Part shown: positions 51,619-61,314 of the stretch, piece by piece
Numbering within the stretch: the stretch's first letter is position 1
Layout: every line of letters starts with the position of its first letter
Virus record (IMG/VR): IMGVR_UViG_3300028840_006004
Coordinates: 1-64,000 of that record
Length of the DNA: 64,000 bases
DNA from: a virus
Direction: 5' to 3' (one strand)
Translations under genes and position numbers: made by a program
The notes under the pieces: generated by a model
Database searches by the model: none
What the model was told of the DNA's origin: nothing
Seen by the model: only the letters and a program-made list of their open reading frames with translations

Positions 51619-52347
51619 TTATTTAGGTATCGAACCCTTGACTGGTATTGCAGTCTGTAAACGAGGATTCTCGACCACTTCAAGATATTGCACTACTGCA
51701 AGATCAACTATTTCTTTATTTTGTGCGGGTTTAAAACTTCCTGCTTCATCTACTCCGTCACCGTATTTGATCTCATCGGGATAACTGTAATATTCGAGTA
51801 TCAATCGGTTGAACTCCTTTTCCTTTGATATCCCATATATATAACCTCCACGATTCTCGAAATACATCCAGGTTTCATCATCTGGCTGACGATAAGGATT
51901 GTCCTTCCGGACAACCCTGTTATCAGCTCTAAGAATCTTTCCTGGTACCTGATAATTCAAAGAAATAACAACGCTATTAGGGACTCCCCTAATATCATCG
52001 TCACCATCATCAACAGCATCACTGTTAATGTTGCCAAACTCCGCTGATAAGCCATGCATATAAGCAGGATGATCTTCTGAACTGTAAGGTATTTGAAAAA
52101 TATTCGAGATATTGTTGAAAGCTTTTATATATGGATACTGGCGACCATCGGTGAGGACTTTGATAGCCTCCAGGTCGTCAATACGCTTCTGAGTAAATTC
52201 ATTTTCTGGCAATTTTGTTTTTATCCAATCAATTACGACAGGATTAATAAAATCAGTCCACCTCTGAGGTGTAATGACTATCGTTCTCGTTTTCCTGATT
52301 TCTTGCAGGAAATACTTGAACATTTTTTCGCCAGTGTCCAGTATCAT
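51619..52347 (-). CDS. Head-to-tail connector candidate, 242 residues
   Basis: N-terminal helical part (LQEIRKTRTIVITPQRWTDF, INPVVIDWIKTKL, QKRIDDLEAIKVLTDG) and a beta-rich remainder with NSVVISLNYQVPGKILR. This helical lead followed by strands is typical of adaptor proteins that sit beneath the portal. It starts one base after the preceding stop. Confidence comes from gene order and secondary-structure pattern. Confidence 0.5.
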   Translation of the reverse strand: MILDTGEKMFKYFLQEIRKTRTIVITPQRWTDFINPVVIDWIKTKLPENEFTQKRIDDLEAIKVLTDGRQYPYIKAFNNISNIFQIPYSSEDHPAYMHGLSAEFGNINSDAVDDGDDDIRGVPNSVVISLNYQVPGKILRADNRVVRKDNPYRQPDDETWMYFENRGGYIYGISKEKEFNRLILEYYSYPDEIKYGDGVDEAGSFKPAQNKEIVDLAVVQYLEVVENPRLQTAIPVKGSIPK

Positions 52348-52348
52348 T

Positions 52349-53197
52349 TTAAGCCTCTATTTTTGCTTTCATTTCTTCCAATAAACGTCCCCATTTTGAC
52401 ACACTCGAATCATTATCTCTCTTGGCAATGAAGCGAAGGAATTCAGTTGAATCAGAGCAAATGAATTTCTGACCATCATAATATCCGTCAGGACGGCGGG
52501 CAAGGATCTTTTTCTCTACCAATTGGGAGAAGAAAATAAGATCTTTACCTTGTTCTGAGAATATTCTTACGATCGAAGCAGGATCCCGCTCGGCTTGTTT
52601 GAGCAGAACCTCTTTGAGCCTGTTTGAATTCATTGGCCTCCAGTCAACATGGAAACCCTGTACTGAAAGGTTTAAAGCCATTACAAGTTCTGAGTACTCA
52701 CTAACATTAGCCTCCTCGTGAATCTTCTTCTGAGCCGCGTAGACTTCATCGGCCTGTGAAACAAAGAGCTTGGCAGCCTCTTCTTTATCATCGAGATAAA
52801 ACTTGTGCGTTGACTGTGCTTTAGCTTCAGTCGGCGCAACCAGGCTTGTCTGCTCAATAATAAATTGTGCCTCCCAATAATCTTTGGGATTCACCGGTAT
52901 ACCCTTGTCGTCTAACCGACAATCGTATGGCTTGTTATGAATAATCAGAACAGTAGTATGCTGATCTATCCTGGGCGAGAATTTAGCCTTTCTTGCTTTA
53001 GGAGCGACTTCAATCTCTCCGATGATCTCTTCTTGAGTCAGAAAACCTGTTCTATCCGGATCTGATGGATCAGCATGCTGTCCTGTAACGTAAATGTTCA
53101 ACTTTGTGTCTAACGGTGCTACTGCAGGATAGGGTGTTGAACGATACTTCCTATCGTGTGCAATGAAGCGTACAATCTTTCCGTCTAATTTTCTCAT
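52349..53197 (-). CDS. Hypothetical head-region protein, 282 residues
   Basis: Begins MRKLDGKIVRFIAHDRKYR. Beta-like first 110 residues, then a Lys/Glu/Ala-rich helical segment (AKAQSTHKFYLDDKEEAAKL, AAQKKIHEEANVSEYSELV) and a C-terminal part ending SKWGRLLEEMKAKIEA. The gene lies directly after the capsid gene. Possible head-completion or decoration protein; no signature. Confidence 0.5.
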   Translation of the reverse strand: MRKLDGKIVRFIAHDRKYRSTPYPAVAPLDTKLNIYVTGQHADPSDPDRTGFLTQEEIIGEIEVAPKARKAKFSPRIDQHTTVLIIHNKPYDCRLDDKGIPVNPKDYWEAQFIIEQTSLVAPTEAKAQSTHKFYLDDKEEAAKLFVSQADEVYAAQKKIHEEANVSEYSELVMALNLSVQGFHVDWRPMNSNRLKEVLLKQAERDPASIVRIFSEQGKDLIFFSQLVEKKILARRPDGYYDGQKFICSDSTEFLRFIAKRDNDSSVSKWGRLLEEMKAKIEA

Positions 53198-53239
53198 TTT
53201 TTCTCTGTTAATCTAAGTTATAATTAAAATAATCAACTA

Positions 53240-54712
53240 CTATGAGTTGTAAGGTCTGAATATACGATAAATTTTGTGACGTGAAATAATACCTGACTGT
53301 ACAAGTACATGTTTTGAGGTACCATCAACTGAAGAAGCCATTTCACCACCTTTGTCAATACCGCTCACGGTACCAGACTTAGCTGGACGAAGCTGGATCA
53401 ATTCCAGTCCTTTGTCACCTGTTTCAGTCATTCCCATAGGAACAACGAAACCGTCCCATGAACCTTTGGTAGATCCATCAGACAAATATTTGTTTGGACG
53501 CTCAATTGAGTCGAACCAGCGAATGCGTTTTGGAATGATGCGAACATCACCATACTGATAGTATGCGTAGTCCATATTAACGCCTTTGTCAGAACCGTCA
53601 CCAACAACATTGTTATTCTGTGTGACAAAACCTTTGTCGGCCATATAATCAGCAAATCCCTGGATCAGCTCCCATCCACCTGCAAGCAGGACTTCTTTAT
53701 GCCCGTCTTTACCGGCACGAATGTCGATATCACGTAGCAATCCATGGAGGAATTTCTGTGTCCAGCCATTCATCGGTTTGTCATAAGCACCTTCACCTTG
53801 GTACAACAGTCCGTCACCACCCATGATCTCACGACCACGTTTGTCTTTCAGGATTGTTTCACCGTCAACTGTTACAGTTGAACGACCAAAGATCATTTGG
53901 TACTCGTGATACGCTGCAATGCGTTTCCACATTGTTTTCTCAGCATAATCGATGTAACCGGTAACATTTTGACCTTTCGCATTCTGGAAAGCATACCAGG
54001 AAGCATCAGCACCCATAGCAGCTGCGGTACCTGAATAGCTCATCTTAACCCTTTGCAGAGTCATGTAAGCGTGTCCCCAACCATCATAAGTATACTTCTC
54101 GTGGCCTGTTTCTGAAAAGTCGTGCTCATACATGGTCATACCAACACCTGTTTCATTTCCTTCTTCGAAGAGAGCAGTATTAAATGAATCGGATTTTTCG
54201 TTGGTGACAAGCTTGATAGCATAGATCCATGCACCATTGACCTCAATCGGTTCTTCATGGTCATAAATGAATCCTTTGGTTTCGTTATCATTGAACTCAA
54301 GAACTTCATTTGGGCGAGCCCAGTTCGAGTCAAGAGCAATATAAACAACGGATTGGTATTTACCTGGCTCAGTTGTATAAGCTGGGCAATAATATGTGGC
54401 TGATGCAGCTCCACCAACTACTGTCATGTCGGCTGCGATCAGACGAGGTTTACGAACATCACTGTTCTTGATTGGATACATTACATGGTTACTCTTAACC
54501 ACGCGATATGCGCTTGTGTTCATTCCGTCCACAAGACCTTTCGATGTCAGCCCTTTGGCTGCAAGCAGCGCTGATAAAGGAGCTTCTTCATCTGCAAAAA
54601 CCTGCCACACACGAGGGAGTACATCAGGATTGTTAACCGCGGCACGAATCAGGGAATACGAACTTATACTCTCACCTGCAACGTCTAACGGTTGACCTGG
54701 TAATAATCTCAT
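53240..54712 (-). CDS. Major capsid protein candidate (HK97-type)
   Basis: 490 residues, within the size range of crAss-like capsid proteins. It follows the scaffold-like gene, has a leading helical arm (SYSLIRAAVNNPDVLPRVWQ), a central Gly/Tyr-rich beta part, and ends GIISRHKIYRIFRPYNS, as capsid proteins of this phage group do. Position in the order terminase, portal, scaffold, capsid is the main support. It would form the icosahedral shell. The 450-residue protein at 50180 is a less likely alternative. Confidence 0.75.
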   Translation of the reverse strand: MRLLPGQPLDVAGESISSYSLIRAAVNNPDVLPRVWQVFADEEAPLSALLAAKGLTSKGLVDGMNTSAYRVVKSNHVMYPIKNSDVRKPRLIAADMTVVGGAASATYYCPAYTTEPGKYQSVVYIALDSNWARPNEVLEFNDNETKGFIYDHEEPIEVNGAWIYAIKLVTNEKSDSFNTALFEEGNETGVGMTMYEHDFSETGHEKYTYDGWGHAYMTLQRVKMSYSGTAAAMGADASWYAFQNAKGQNVTGYIDYAEKTMWKRIAAYHEYQMIFGRSTVTVDGETILKDKRGREIMGGDGLLYQGEGAYDKPMNGWTQKFLHGLLRDIDIRAGKDGHKEVLLAGGWELIQGFADYMADKGFVTQNNNVVGDGSDKGVNMDYAYYQYGDVRIIPKRIRWFDSIERPNKYLSDGSTKGSWDGFVVPMGMTETGDKGLELIQLRPAKSGTVSGIDKGGEMASSVDGTSKHVLVQSGIISRHKIYRIFRPYNS

Positions 54713-54735
54713 TTTTTTAAGATTTAAAAATTAAA

Positions 54736-55767
54736 TTAAGCAAAATCCTCCGGCTTCGGAACTGCAACTGTATGCAGCGAGCCATCTTGTTTTCTTGGAG
54801 CAAGTCTGGTTTTGTCTAATAATTCTTGCTTATACTCTTCTTTGAAGTTGCTGAGAAAATTCTTCAGCCCTCCCTCACTCTGTTTCAATTTATGATAAAT
54901 GAAAAGAGTGTCATATAAGACTTCATCATCACTGAATAATTCGCGTGTCCTGGAGTAACCTGTTTCAGGATTAATCTCAACAGCATCAGTGAAAATTTGT
55001 TTGAACGCTTCCTGTTCCTGTGGCGTGTGTGGAATTCCTCCGATATCCGTAGCGGAAGCTTTTTTTGCGAACAGCGCATCGACTGTCTGTTTCACCGTAG
55101 TAGCATTTGCTTTCTCAGCTTCAACCCGGATATTCTCCGATAACTTTGCCTGGTGCTTTTCGTTTTCCAGGTCAATGTTTTGATATAACTGATTTTTACG
55201 CTCATTGGCTTTCGTATCCCTGTCAATGGGGTTCATATTGTCTACATAGGATTCAACATCTTCCCTGGTCCATCCATTAGGATTTTCCTCTGTTTTTCCA
55301 TTTTCTTGAATCAAACTCTGAATGAGAAAATCTCTGCTCGGCATTGCTTTTACCGTTTCGGCAAGCATTTGCTGACGGATAAACTCTTCAGAATTTAAGC
55401 CTTGTTCTTTTGCCTTGTTATAAGACTGAACAAATGGATCATCAGTTGAAGATGTTACCCCGCTGGTAACATTCTGTTTAAAAAAATCATACTGCTCCTG
55501 AGGTGACATTGTTGAAAAGTTTTCAGGGAGAGTAAACTCTTTCCCATTAATTTTCATGTCATTCAAAAACGCAGTATTAAAGTCTGCAGCCGGTGTTGGA
55601 TCCGCTGGCGGGTCTTTTGGCGGGTCTGCGGGTGGAGTTGCCGGTGGATTAGCTGGTGGGCTTGCCGGCGATGTTGGATTAGGATCTGGTGTCGGCGGAT
55701 TTGCCGGGCCTGGAGGCTGTGGTCCGTTAATGGACTCCTCAATAGAAATAAATTTACTTCCTTCCAT
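54736..55767 (-). CDS. Scaffold-like protein with proline-rich N-terminus
   Basis: 343 residues. Residues 10-65 are a Pro/Ala/Asp low-complexity arm with PPANPP- and PPADPP-type repeats. The rest is charged and mainly helical (ENGKTEENPNGWTREDVESY, then ANERKNQLYQNIDLENEKHQ), with a basic end (DKTRLAPRKQDGSLHTVAV). This composition and its place between portal and capsid match a phage scaffold protein, which shapes the shell and is removed before maturation. A promoter of the Bacteroidota type lies immediately before its start codon. Confidence 0.65.
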   Translation of the reverse strand: MEGSKFISIEESINGPQPPGPANPPTPDPNPTSPASPPANPPATPPADPPKDPPADPTPAADFNTAFLNDMKINGKEFTLPENFSTMSPQEQYDFFKQNVTSGVTSSTDDPFVQSYNKAKEQGLNSEEFIRQQMLAETVKAMPSRDFLIQSLIQENGKTEENPNGWTREDVESYVDNMNPIDRDTKANERKNQLYQNIDLENEKHQAKLSENIRVEAEKANATTVKQTVDALFAKKASATDIGGIPHTPQEQEAFKQIFTDAVEINPETGYSRTRELFSDDEVLYDTLFIYHKLKQSEGGLKNFLSNFKEEYKQELLDKTRLAPRKQDGSLHTVAVPKPEDFA

Positions 55768-55771
55768 GGTA

Positions 55772-55802
55772 CAAAATTAATTTAAAATTTAAAAAATATC
55801 AA
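55772..55802 (-). promoter_or_regulatory. Candidate Bacteroidota-type promoter inside the late operon
   Basis: On the minus strand: TTG (55802-55800), a 20-base spacer and TAATTTTG (55779-55772). Predicted start of transcription is about 55767-55769, at or next to the scaffold gene's ATG (55767), so the transcript would be leaderless or nearly so. It would give extra supply of scaffold and capsid. The local DNA is AT-rich, so chance match is possible. Confidence 0.45.
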
Positions 55803-55823
55803 TAAGTGTCATAATTTATAATT

Positions 55824-58376
55824 TTAACCAACCTGAATGCCTCTCGACACTCCAGTTGTTTTTAACAATGCTTCTAATTGTAATTCGGAAGTTTTCAAGA
55901 TCTCATCTGCCCTGTTTGCTCTTTCAACTTCTGACTGCTTACGATCTTCAGCCATTATATCGCTCGCGTCTTTATTTGCTTTTAGTGCAGTATCGCTCGC
56001 ATCCTTCTGGATTTTTGCATCTGTTTCTCTCTCCTTGATATCGAGTTCGCGGTTCTTCAGATATTCATCGATTTTTATCTTGGCTTCCTGCAGTTTGGTT
56101 TCCATTGCTTTCATCTGAGCCTCGAACTGTTGTTCCATTGCAGTTTGCTTTTCTTTTGCTTTCGCCTCAGCCTCGATTGTGCCAAGCGCATTCAATCTTG
56201 CGATTTCCTGCTGTTTCTCTGTCTGCAACTCAACCAGGTGCTCCATTTCTTTAATAGAATCAATGGAAAATATATTGAATAGAAATTCAAATGGAAGATT
56301 TCCGTTTGCAGTCATTTGAGCTGACATGCGTTTAAGTTCATCAAGGTCCATATCCTGTTTTGATGAATTCAAAAGCTTCATTCGGAATTTTCTGTCAGGC
56401 ATATCCCAGGGAATCCTGATTAGTTCAGTTTCTTCATCGGATACATCAACAACCTGGTTTGGCTTATATCCATACTGCATGGCCAGATTAAGTAACGCTT
56501 CTTGTGCCTTGATCTCAATCTGGTCATGTTCAGCATAGAGGATCTCTGTAACCAACGCAGCCTGACGGTTGCTTTGATCAAAAGTTCCAACTTGGTCTGT
56601 TGCTTGCACTTCTCCTTGCCGTTGACGTGGCACACCCATTATAGTACCAATTTGGTATTCGATGCCCTGCAAGATTGCCTCGAAATACTGAATTGAATTG
56701 GTTAGCGTCTGATCTACACGGCTGAATTGATTATATGAAAGATTTTTCCTTGCTCCTGTTTTTGTTAAAGTCTGAATTAGGTAACGGCCAAGCTTCATGT
56801 GATAAAACCATTCTTCTTTAGTCATACCATCAGGTTTCTGGCTGAGGTCAAAGACAACACCAGAAGCACCTGCGAGAGCGAATGTCAGTTCCCTATGGTA
56901 TGTTACTATCCAGTACTGTTTTTGCAGTTCTGTCGTGGCCCATATAATTGAATAAGGAAACTCACCGATACCATTATATGTTCTGCCGACTATCGGCAAT
57001 GGAGTGTAGTGGTAATTGTCGTGAGGATGTGGCTGAACCATATCCTCTCCTTCTAAAAGAAGAACATTTCCAATATTTACTCCCCAGTATCGTTTATCAA
57101 AATACCTGGTTTCCTTAGTTTGTCCTTTGGATGAGTTATAGGTTTTTACTTCATCTTTTTTTCTTTCGATGCCTGTCTTTTTATCCCGGTAAATATTTTC
57201 TTTCTGATCAAATTCGTTTTCCTGGGTATCGATCAGATCCCTGTCGGTAACGAACATTGTAAGCTTTTGATCTTTGTTGTATTTATTTGGTGATTGAATT
57301 GCCTCGAGCTTTTGATCACATCTCCACCATACCTGACGTACACGGATACCTTCTCCGGTAATATTGTATTTGCGGGACTGGTCATCTCTTTTGTTATCAA
57401 GAACAACAACCTGTCCAGGACCAGTAACGAATGCTCCCTGCTGGGAACTTTCGATAAAGGATATTCCATCGAGCGTTTTCAATTGAGTTGCATCAAGATT
57501 CCAGTTGTTGCGGATCTGCTCTTTGGTCATGTGGGACTCAACCATAATCCAGGGAAGATCCTGTGTCCATTTGATTGATTCGATATTTGGATAATAAACA
57601 CGATATGGGTTAACCGCAGCATATTCGAGCTCATCTAACCTGGCATTGTAATTCACATAATAATACTCCCTTCCAACAACAACCTTATTTCTCATATTCT
57701 CAAGGCTGACATCTTTGGCATCCATTTCCTCGCGTATTTTCACCAATAATTTATGAGCATATACCTCATATAAATCCTGATAATCGTCTTTTATCTTGTT
57801 TTGAAATTTATCATGCTCTTCTTTAGTCAACTCCATTGCCGTTGTCATATTATCAGTAACAAGTTGTATGTTGAACTTAATCTGAGGAAGAGCTTCGCGA
57901 ATCATGGATTGCTGCTGTTGAATTTCTGCATTTTCAGCTGGCTCTTGAAGAACCTGCTCCATTTGAGCTACTTGTTGATTTAATTGCGTGATTTGAAATT
58001 CTATTGTGCGATATTTTTGGTTTAGAAGAGATGTGTACATCATCATCATTGCCTTGTAAAGCCGGCTGATCTTTTCGTTGATCCCATGCTTATCGATGAT
58101 TCTTATACCGTATCGTGGATTTCGTAAGGATTGTTGTGATAGCAGGATATTTGCCTTAGATCGTTGTATTGGAATTCTGCGGATCTTTGCCGGTAATGAG
58201 AATTCACCGACCTGGGTAAGAAAAGTAAATTCCTGTTCATCACCCGTATTATTAAACATTTGCCAGCATTCATCATCCCGGGCCCTTAAATAACTATTGT
58301 CTACTCTTTCAGTAAGCTGTTTGACGACTTTTTTCCTGCCGTCAGAGGTTTTGGATAATTTTTCAATATTGTCCAT
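55824..58376 (-). CDS. Portal protein
   Basis: 850 residues, close to the length of crAss-like portals. Residues 1-130 include the N-terminal wing; the long middle (Tyr/Trp-rich, with VAVNPYRVYYPNIESIKW-type segments) is the stem/crown core; residues 700-850 are a long Glu/Lys/Ala coiled coil (EAKIKIDEYLKNRELDIKER, DASDTALKANKDASDIMAED), the C-terminal barrel/crown region. It follows the terminase gene with a 15-base gap. The portal is a 12-mer ring through which DNA is packaged. Confidence 0.85.
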   Translation of the reverse strand: MDNIEKLSKTSDGRKKVVKQLTERVDNSYLRARDDECWQMFNNTGDEQEFTFLTQVGEFSLPAKIRRIPIQRSKANILLSQQSLRNPRYGIRIIDKHGINEKISRLYKAMMMMYTSLLNQKYRTIEFQITQLNQQVAQMEQVLQEPAENAEIQQQQSMIREALPQIKFNIQLVTDNMTTAMELTKEEHDKFQNKIKDDYQDLYEVYAHKLLVKIREEMDAKDVSLENMRNKVVVGREYYYVNYNARLDELEYAAVNPYRVYYPNIESIKWTQDLPWIMVESHMTKEQIRNNWNLDATQLKTLDGISFIESSQQGAFVTGPGQVVVLDNKRDDQSRKYNITGEGIRVRQVWWRCDQKLEAIQSPNKYNKDQKLTMFVTDRDLIDTQENEFDQKENIYRDKKTGIERKKDEVKTYNSSKGQTKETRYFDKRYWGVNIGNVLLLEGEDMVQPHPHDNYHYTPLPIVGRTYNGIGEFPYSIIWATTELQKQYWIVTYHRELTFALAGASGVVFDLSQKPDGMTKEEWFYHMKLGRYLIQTLTKTGARKNLSYNQFSRVDQTLTNSIQYFEAILQGIEYQIGTIMGVPRQRQGEVQATDQVGTFDQSNRQAALVTEILYAEHDQIEIKAQEALLNLAMQYGYKPNQVVDVSDEETELIRIPWDMPDRKFRMKLLNSSKQDMDLDELKRMSAQMTANGNLPFEFLFNIFSIDSIKEMEHLVELQTEKQQEIARLNALGTIEAEAKAKEKQTAMEQQFEAQMKAMETKLQEAKIKIDEYLKNRELDIKERETDAKIQKDASDTALKANKDASDIMAEDRKQSEVERANRADEILKTSELQLEALLKTTGVSRGIQVG

Positions 58377-58391
58377 AACTCATTTCGAGAT

Positions 58392-60485
58392 TTACCATGT
58401 TTGAACTATTTTTCCTCCTTGCATTTTGAAGACAGGCATGCCTTCATCAGCTTCAATCTCGGATTCTGAAATAACTTCCATTTCTCTAATATCTTCTGCA
58501 TAGGTTTCACAAAGTGATGTAGAAATGGTAATATCACAATTGTACCTGATCCTACCCGGTGCATATTTAAACTTAGCCCAGGCTTTCAATAACTCAGGAA
58601 ACATGCATTTTTCAATATTTTCTCTCACGTTCAGGTATTCTGCCATCATCGTAAGCCAATGTATCTTAGTCGAAGGATCAATTCCATAAAAATTGGCACC
58701 CTTTGATTTCTCGATCATCTTTGCAAGAACGAATTCAGGACGCTCTTTAAGCAGTCCTTCAAGCCCGTTTCTGATGTACCATTCTGTAATCAGAATTTTA
58801 CTCCACTCAACGAGATTTTTACAAAAGTAATACATTGTTAATAGAGCTGTATGCTCGTAGAATAAATTTTTACCTCCCTCAGCTGTCTTAGGCCTTTCAA
58901 CAACACCTGCTACATAAGTATTATAGGTCGATTCAGAGTTCAAGAATCTTTTTTTCACCCAACAACTTCCCTGAGATGTTGTTGTGTAGCTTTCATCCTG
59001 ATCATAACTGTCAGTAGCGGCTACATATAAATTATGGTATGGATTTCCATCTCTATCACGAATAGGATGTTCAGCGATCATAAACGGACCTTCCGGATCA
59101 GCTTCAAAATAAACACCTTTCCATGGATCCTTACGATCTTTCCACCTTAACCAGCCACGCTCGACAATCTGTTCTTCGCGGTGAGTCTGAATGTGAGCAA
59201 GACGCTCGTTGCACCAGTTTGCGACTTCTTCGCCGAAGAAACCACCTGTTTTGATGAGAAAAGCGTCTGATGCATAGAGCGCCTGCTGTGTGATATGAGT
59301 ATAACGATCTTTTGGCTTTTTAGTCTTTCGATCTGCCAGGACTTTTTCTCTTCCAAGCTGTTTGAATGAATTACCATCGTCATCGATAATCGTAAACAGA
59401 TCTGCTGGAGTAAAGTGGCCTGTCCTTGCAGTAACATTTTCATCACGGTCCCATTCGTTTTCAAAACTCAGCGCATTGATAGCATCAGGATCGTAGTGGA
59501 AATCCTGAAGATCCTGGGCACCTTCTTCCATATCACCACCGGTTCCGATATAGAGGGCGTAACCGGTCTTTACACCCTCTGCATTCAGTGAGGCTTCAAC
59601 AAATTCCCTTGCTTCTTTGATCAGACCGGCCTTCCATTTTCCTACCTCTTCGTATACAACGAAAGATGGAGAGAAACGTGAAAGGGCTTGCGCGTTATCC
59701 TTACAGGATATCGAGCGGATCTCAGAGCGGAAGTTCTTGGCCCTCCAGTAATCAGATTTATTTTTATCTCTTTCTTTATAGAATTGAGTATTGACTAATT
59801 GACGTAAGCCACGTTGGGTTCTTTCCATGGTATAGTCAGCATCATCTGACATACCACCAGCAACAATATTGAGAGAGGATCTATGAAACGTATAGTTATA
59901 TCCCAGTTTGCAGGAGAGCTTCTCTGACATCCCCTGCTGGCGGGACTTTGCCTCTATACCGTCTTTTTCCTGTTCGACCATCATATCCAGCCTTCGCCAG
60001 AAAAAAAAATCAGTGTCCAGAAACTTTGGCGGAAGCACGTCTTTCCGCTTGGCATCATCCATCTTACGATAGATCTTCCAGAAATTTAGGTAAAAATAAT
60101 GTTCGCCCGTGATGTGAACTTCTCGATTGCGAATAAGTAAATCGTATTGCGGAATGTAGCAAGAATTTGGAGGGATTGTGTAATCGTATTTTTTAAGGTA
60201 TCGTGTTTCGGTTGTGCTATCATTCCAAAAACAGTGTTTTTCGTCAACGTATGCGTCACCTCCCTTTTCAATAGCCGCTGGCACAGTATAACCCTCAACA
60301 CATCTTCGATATTGTTCATTCCACCACTCTGTATCAGTTACTATATTATGAGTTTCGATATAATCCTGATATCCTTTGGAAGTTTCAGGCACAGATTCAG
60401 GTTCATGGTGAAACAAATCGTATTCCCATGGCTTATCATCTCCAAAGATGACGGGTGAAAATCTCTTAGTGTCAACAAATCTCAT
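58392..60485 (-). CDS. terL: Terminase large subunit
   Basis: 697 residues. ATPase part: a degenerate P-loop SRQQGMS (181-187), with no Lys at the usual place, and Walker B FVVYEE (275-280) with Glu-Glu. Nuclease part: LYVAATDSYDQDE, with Asp491, followed by the acidic patch. This is the order expected of the packaging motor and headful nuclease. The Lys-less P-loop is seen in some phage terminases where an upstream Arg/Lys replaces it. It docks on the portal, cuts concatemers and drives DNA into the head. The gene lies downstream of the small basic protein. Confidence 0.9.
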   Translation of the reverse strand: MRFVDTKRFSPVIFGDDKPWEYDLFHHEPESVPETSKGYQDYIETHNIVTDTEWWNEQYRRCVEGYTVPAAIEKGGDAYVDEKHCFWNDSTTETRYLKKYDYTIPPNSCYIPQYDLLIRNREVHITGEHYFYLNFWKIYRKMDDAKRKDVLPPKFLDTDFFFWRRLDMMVEQEKDGIEAKSRQQGMSEKLSCKLGYNYTFHRSSLNIVAGGMSDDADYTMERTQRGLRQLVNTQFYKERDKNKSDYWRAKNFRSEIRSISCKDNAQALSRFSPSFVVYEEVGKWKAGLIKEAREFVEASLNAEGVKTGYALYIGTGGDMEEGAQDLQDFHYDPDAINALSFENEWDRDENVTARTGHFTPADLFTIIDDDGNSFKQLGREKVLADRKTKKPKDRYTHITQQALYASDAFLIKTGGFFGEEVANWCNERLAHIQTHREEQIVERGWLRWKDRKDPWKGVYFEADPEGPFMIAEHPIRDRDGNPYHNLYVAATDSYDQDESYTTTSQGSCWVKKRFLNSESTYNTYVAGVVERPKTAEGGKNLFYEHTALLTMYYFCKNLVEWSKILITEWYIRNGLEGLLKERPEFVLAKMIEKSKGANFYGIDPSTKIHWLTMMAEYLNVRENIEKCMFPELLKAWAKFKYAPGRIRYNCDITISTSLCETYAEDIREMEVISESEIEADEGMPVFKMQGGKIVQTW

Positions 60486-60686
60486 TTATTTCTTTTTCCA
60501 CTTTCTTGCATTAGCGGCAAATGTGGCTTTTTTTCTTATTGCCGATGAGGATGACCTTTTTCCTGCAGCAATACAGTCTGAAGTTACTCCCCCATATCCT
60601 TTCTTTTTACACCAGTTGGTGAATGTTCCGCGTTTACTCGGTTTTATATAGATTGTTGACTTAGCTTTATTATTATGTAAGGCCAT
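60486..60686 (-). CDS. Small basic protein next to terminase
   Basis: 66 residues, highly basic: IYIKPSKRGTFTNWCKKKG near the start and IRKKATFAANARKWKKK at the end. The pattern (IKxSxRGTFT...K-K-A-x-F-A-x-N-A-x-K-W) resembles a small conserved protein found beside packaging genes in several phages. Its stop directly abuts the terminase start. It probably binds DNA or the capsid interior. The exact role is unknown. Confidence 0.7.
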   Translation of the reverse strand: MALHNNKAKSTIYIKPSKRGTFTNWCKKKGYGGVTSDCIAAGKRSSSSAIRKKATFAANARKWKKK

Positions 60687-60696
60687 GTCACTTATT

Positions 60697-61314
60697 TTAG
60701 TTGTCGAATTGTCGTGTTAAGGAAGTCTTTTTCAAATCATTTTCAATCTGCTCTTTTTTCAGAGCTTCTTTTAGAACAGCTTCACGCTTGAGCAGCTTAT
60801 CAATAACGTCCATCGCTTTAATTTTTTCTTCCGAATTATCGATTGTCACACGAACCGATAATGGAATAGTTTCCGTTTCCTCTTTCTCAGTTTTTTTCGA
60901 GTACCAGGTGACTTCCTTTTCTCCGATAACTCGAGCTGTTTTTGTCAGTTCAATCTTGGAAAGTTTATCCATCATTACTTCGATATCATTCAAGAGGCGG
61001 ATATAAATCTTCTCCTTAAAAGAATAACACATATCGATGTAAACATCGATGAGATCTTTCATTCCGGATATTCCTTTGAAATAACTCACGGTTTTATCCG
61101 GAAAGACCATCGTGACCACTTTTTTCTCTCTTTCCTTTGGCATGTAGTTTCGATATATCGAATCCCTGTGCCATACGTGATACACGAACCGCATCCATTT
61201 CTCAAAGGATACTTTATGATTACTTTTATCGGCTTTATAGACTTTTTTAACGATAGCGAGTTCCATGCCCTGCTCGTTTACTACTGCTTTTCCTTCTACC
61301 AGGCTTATAAACAT
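60697..61314 (-). CDS. Hypothetical protein, possibly packaging-related
   Basis: 205 residues. N-terminal part includes WHRDSIYRNYMPKEREKKVV, then VTWYSKKTEKEETETIPLSV, and the C-terminus is a Lys/Glu coiled coil. It is placed two genes before the large terminase, where a small terminase subunit would be expected, but it has no recognised DNA-binding motif of that family. The start shares a base with the spanin-like gene's stop (TAATG). Confidence 0.5.
   Translation of the reverse strand: MFISLVEGKAVVNEQGMELAIVKKVYKADKSNHKVSFEKWMRFVYHVWHRDSIYRNYMPKEREKKVVTMVFPDKTVSYFKGISGMKDLIDVYIDMCYSFKEKIYIRLLNDIEVMMDKLSKIELTKTARVIGEKEVTWYSKKTEKEETETIPLSVRVTIDNSEEKIKAMDVIDKLLKREAVLKEALKKEQIENDLKKTSLTRQFDN

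Noticed and set aside
55556-55780. Gly-rich frame opposite the scaffold gene
   Set aside because: It is the antisense of the Pro/Ala-rich repeat of the scaffold's N-terminus, so composition alone keeps it open.
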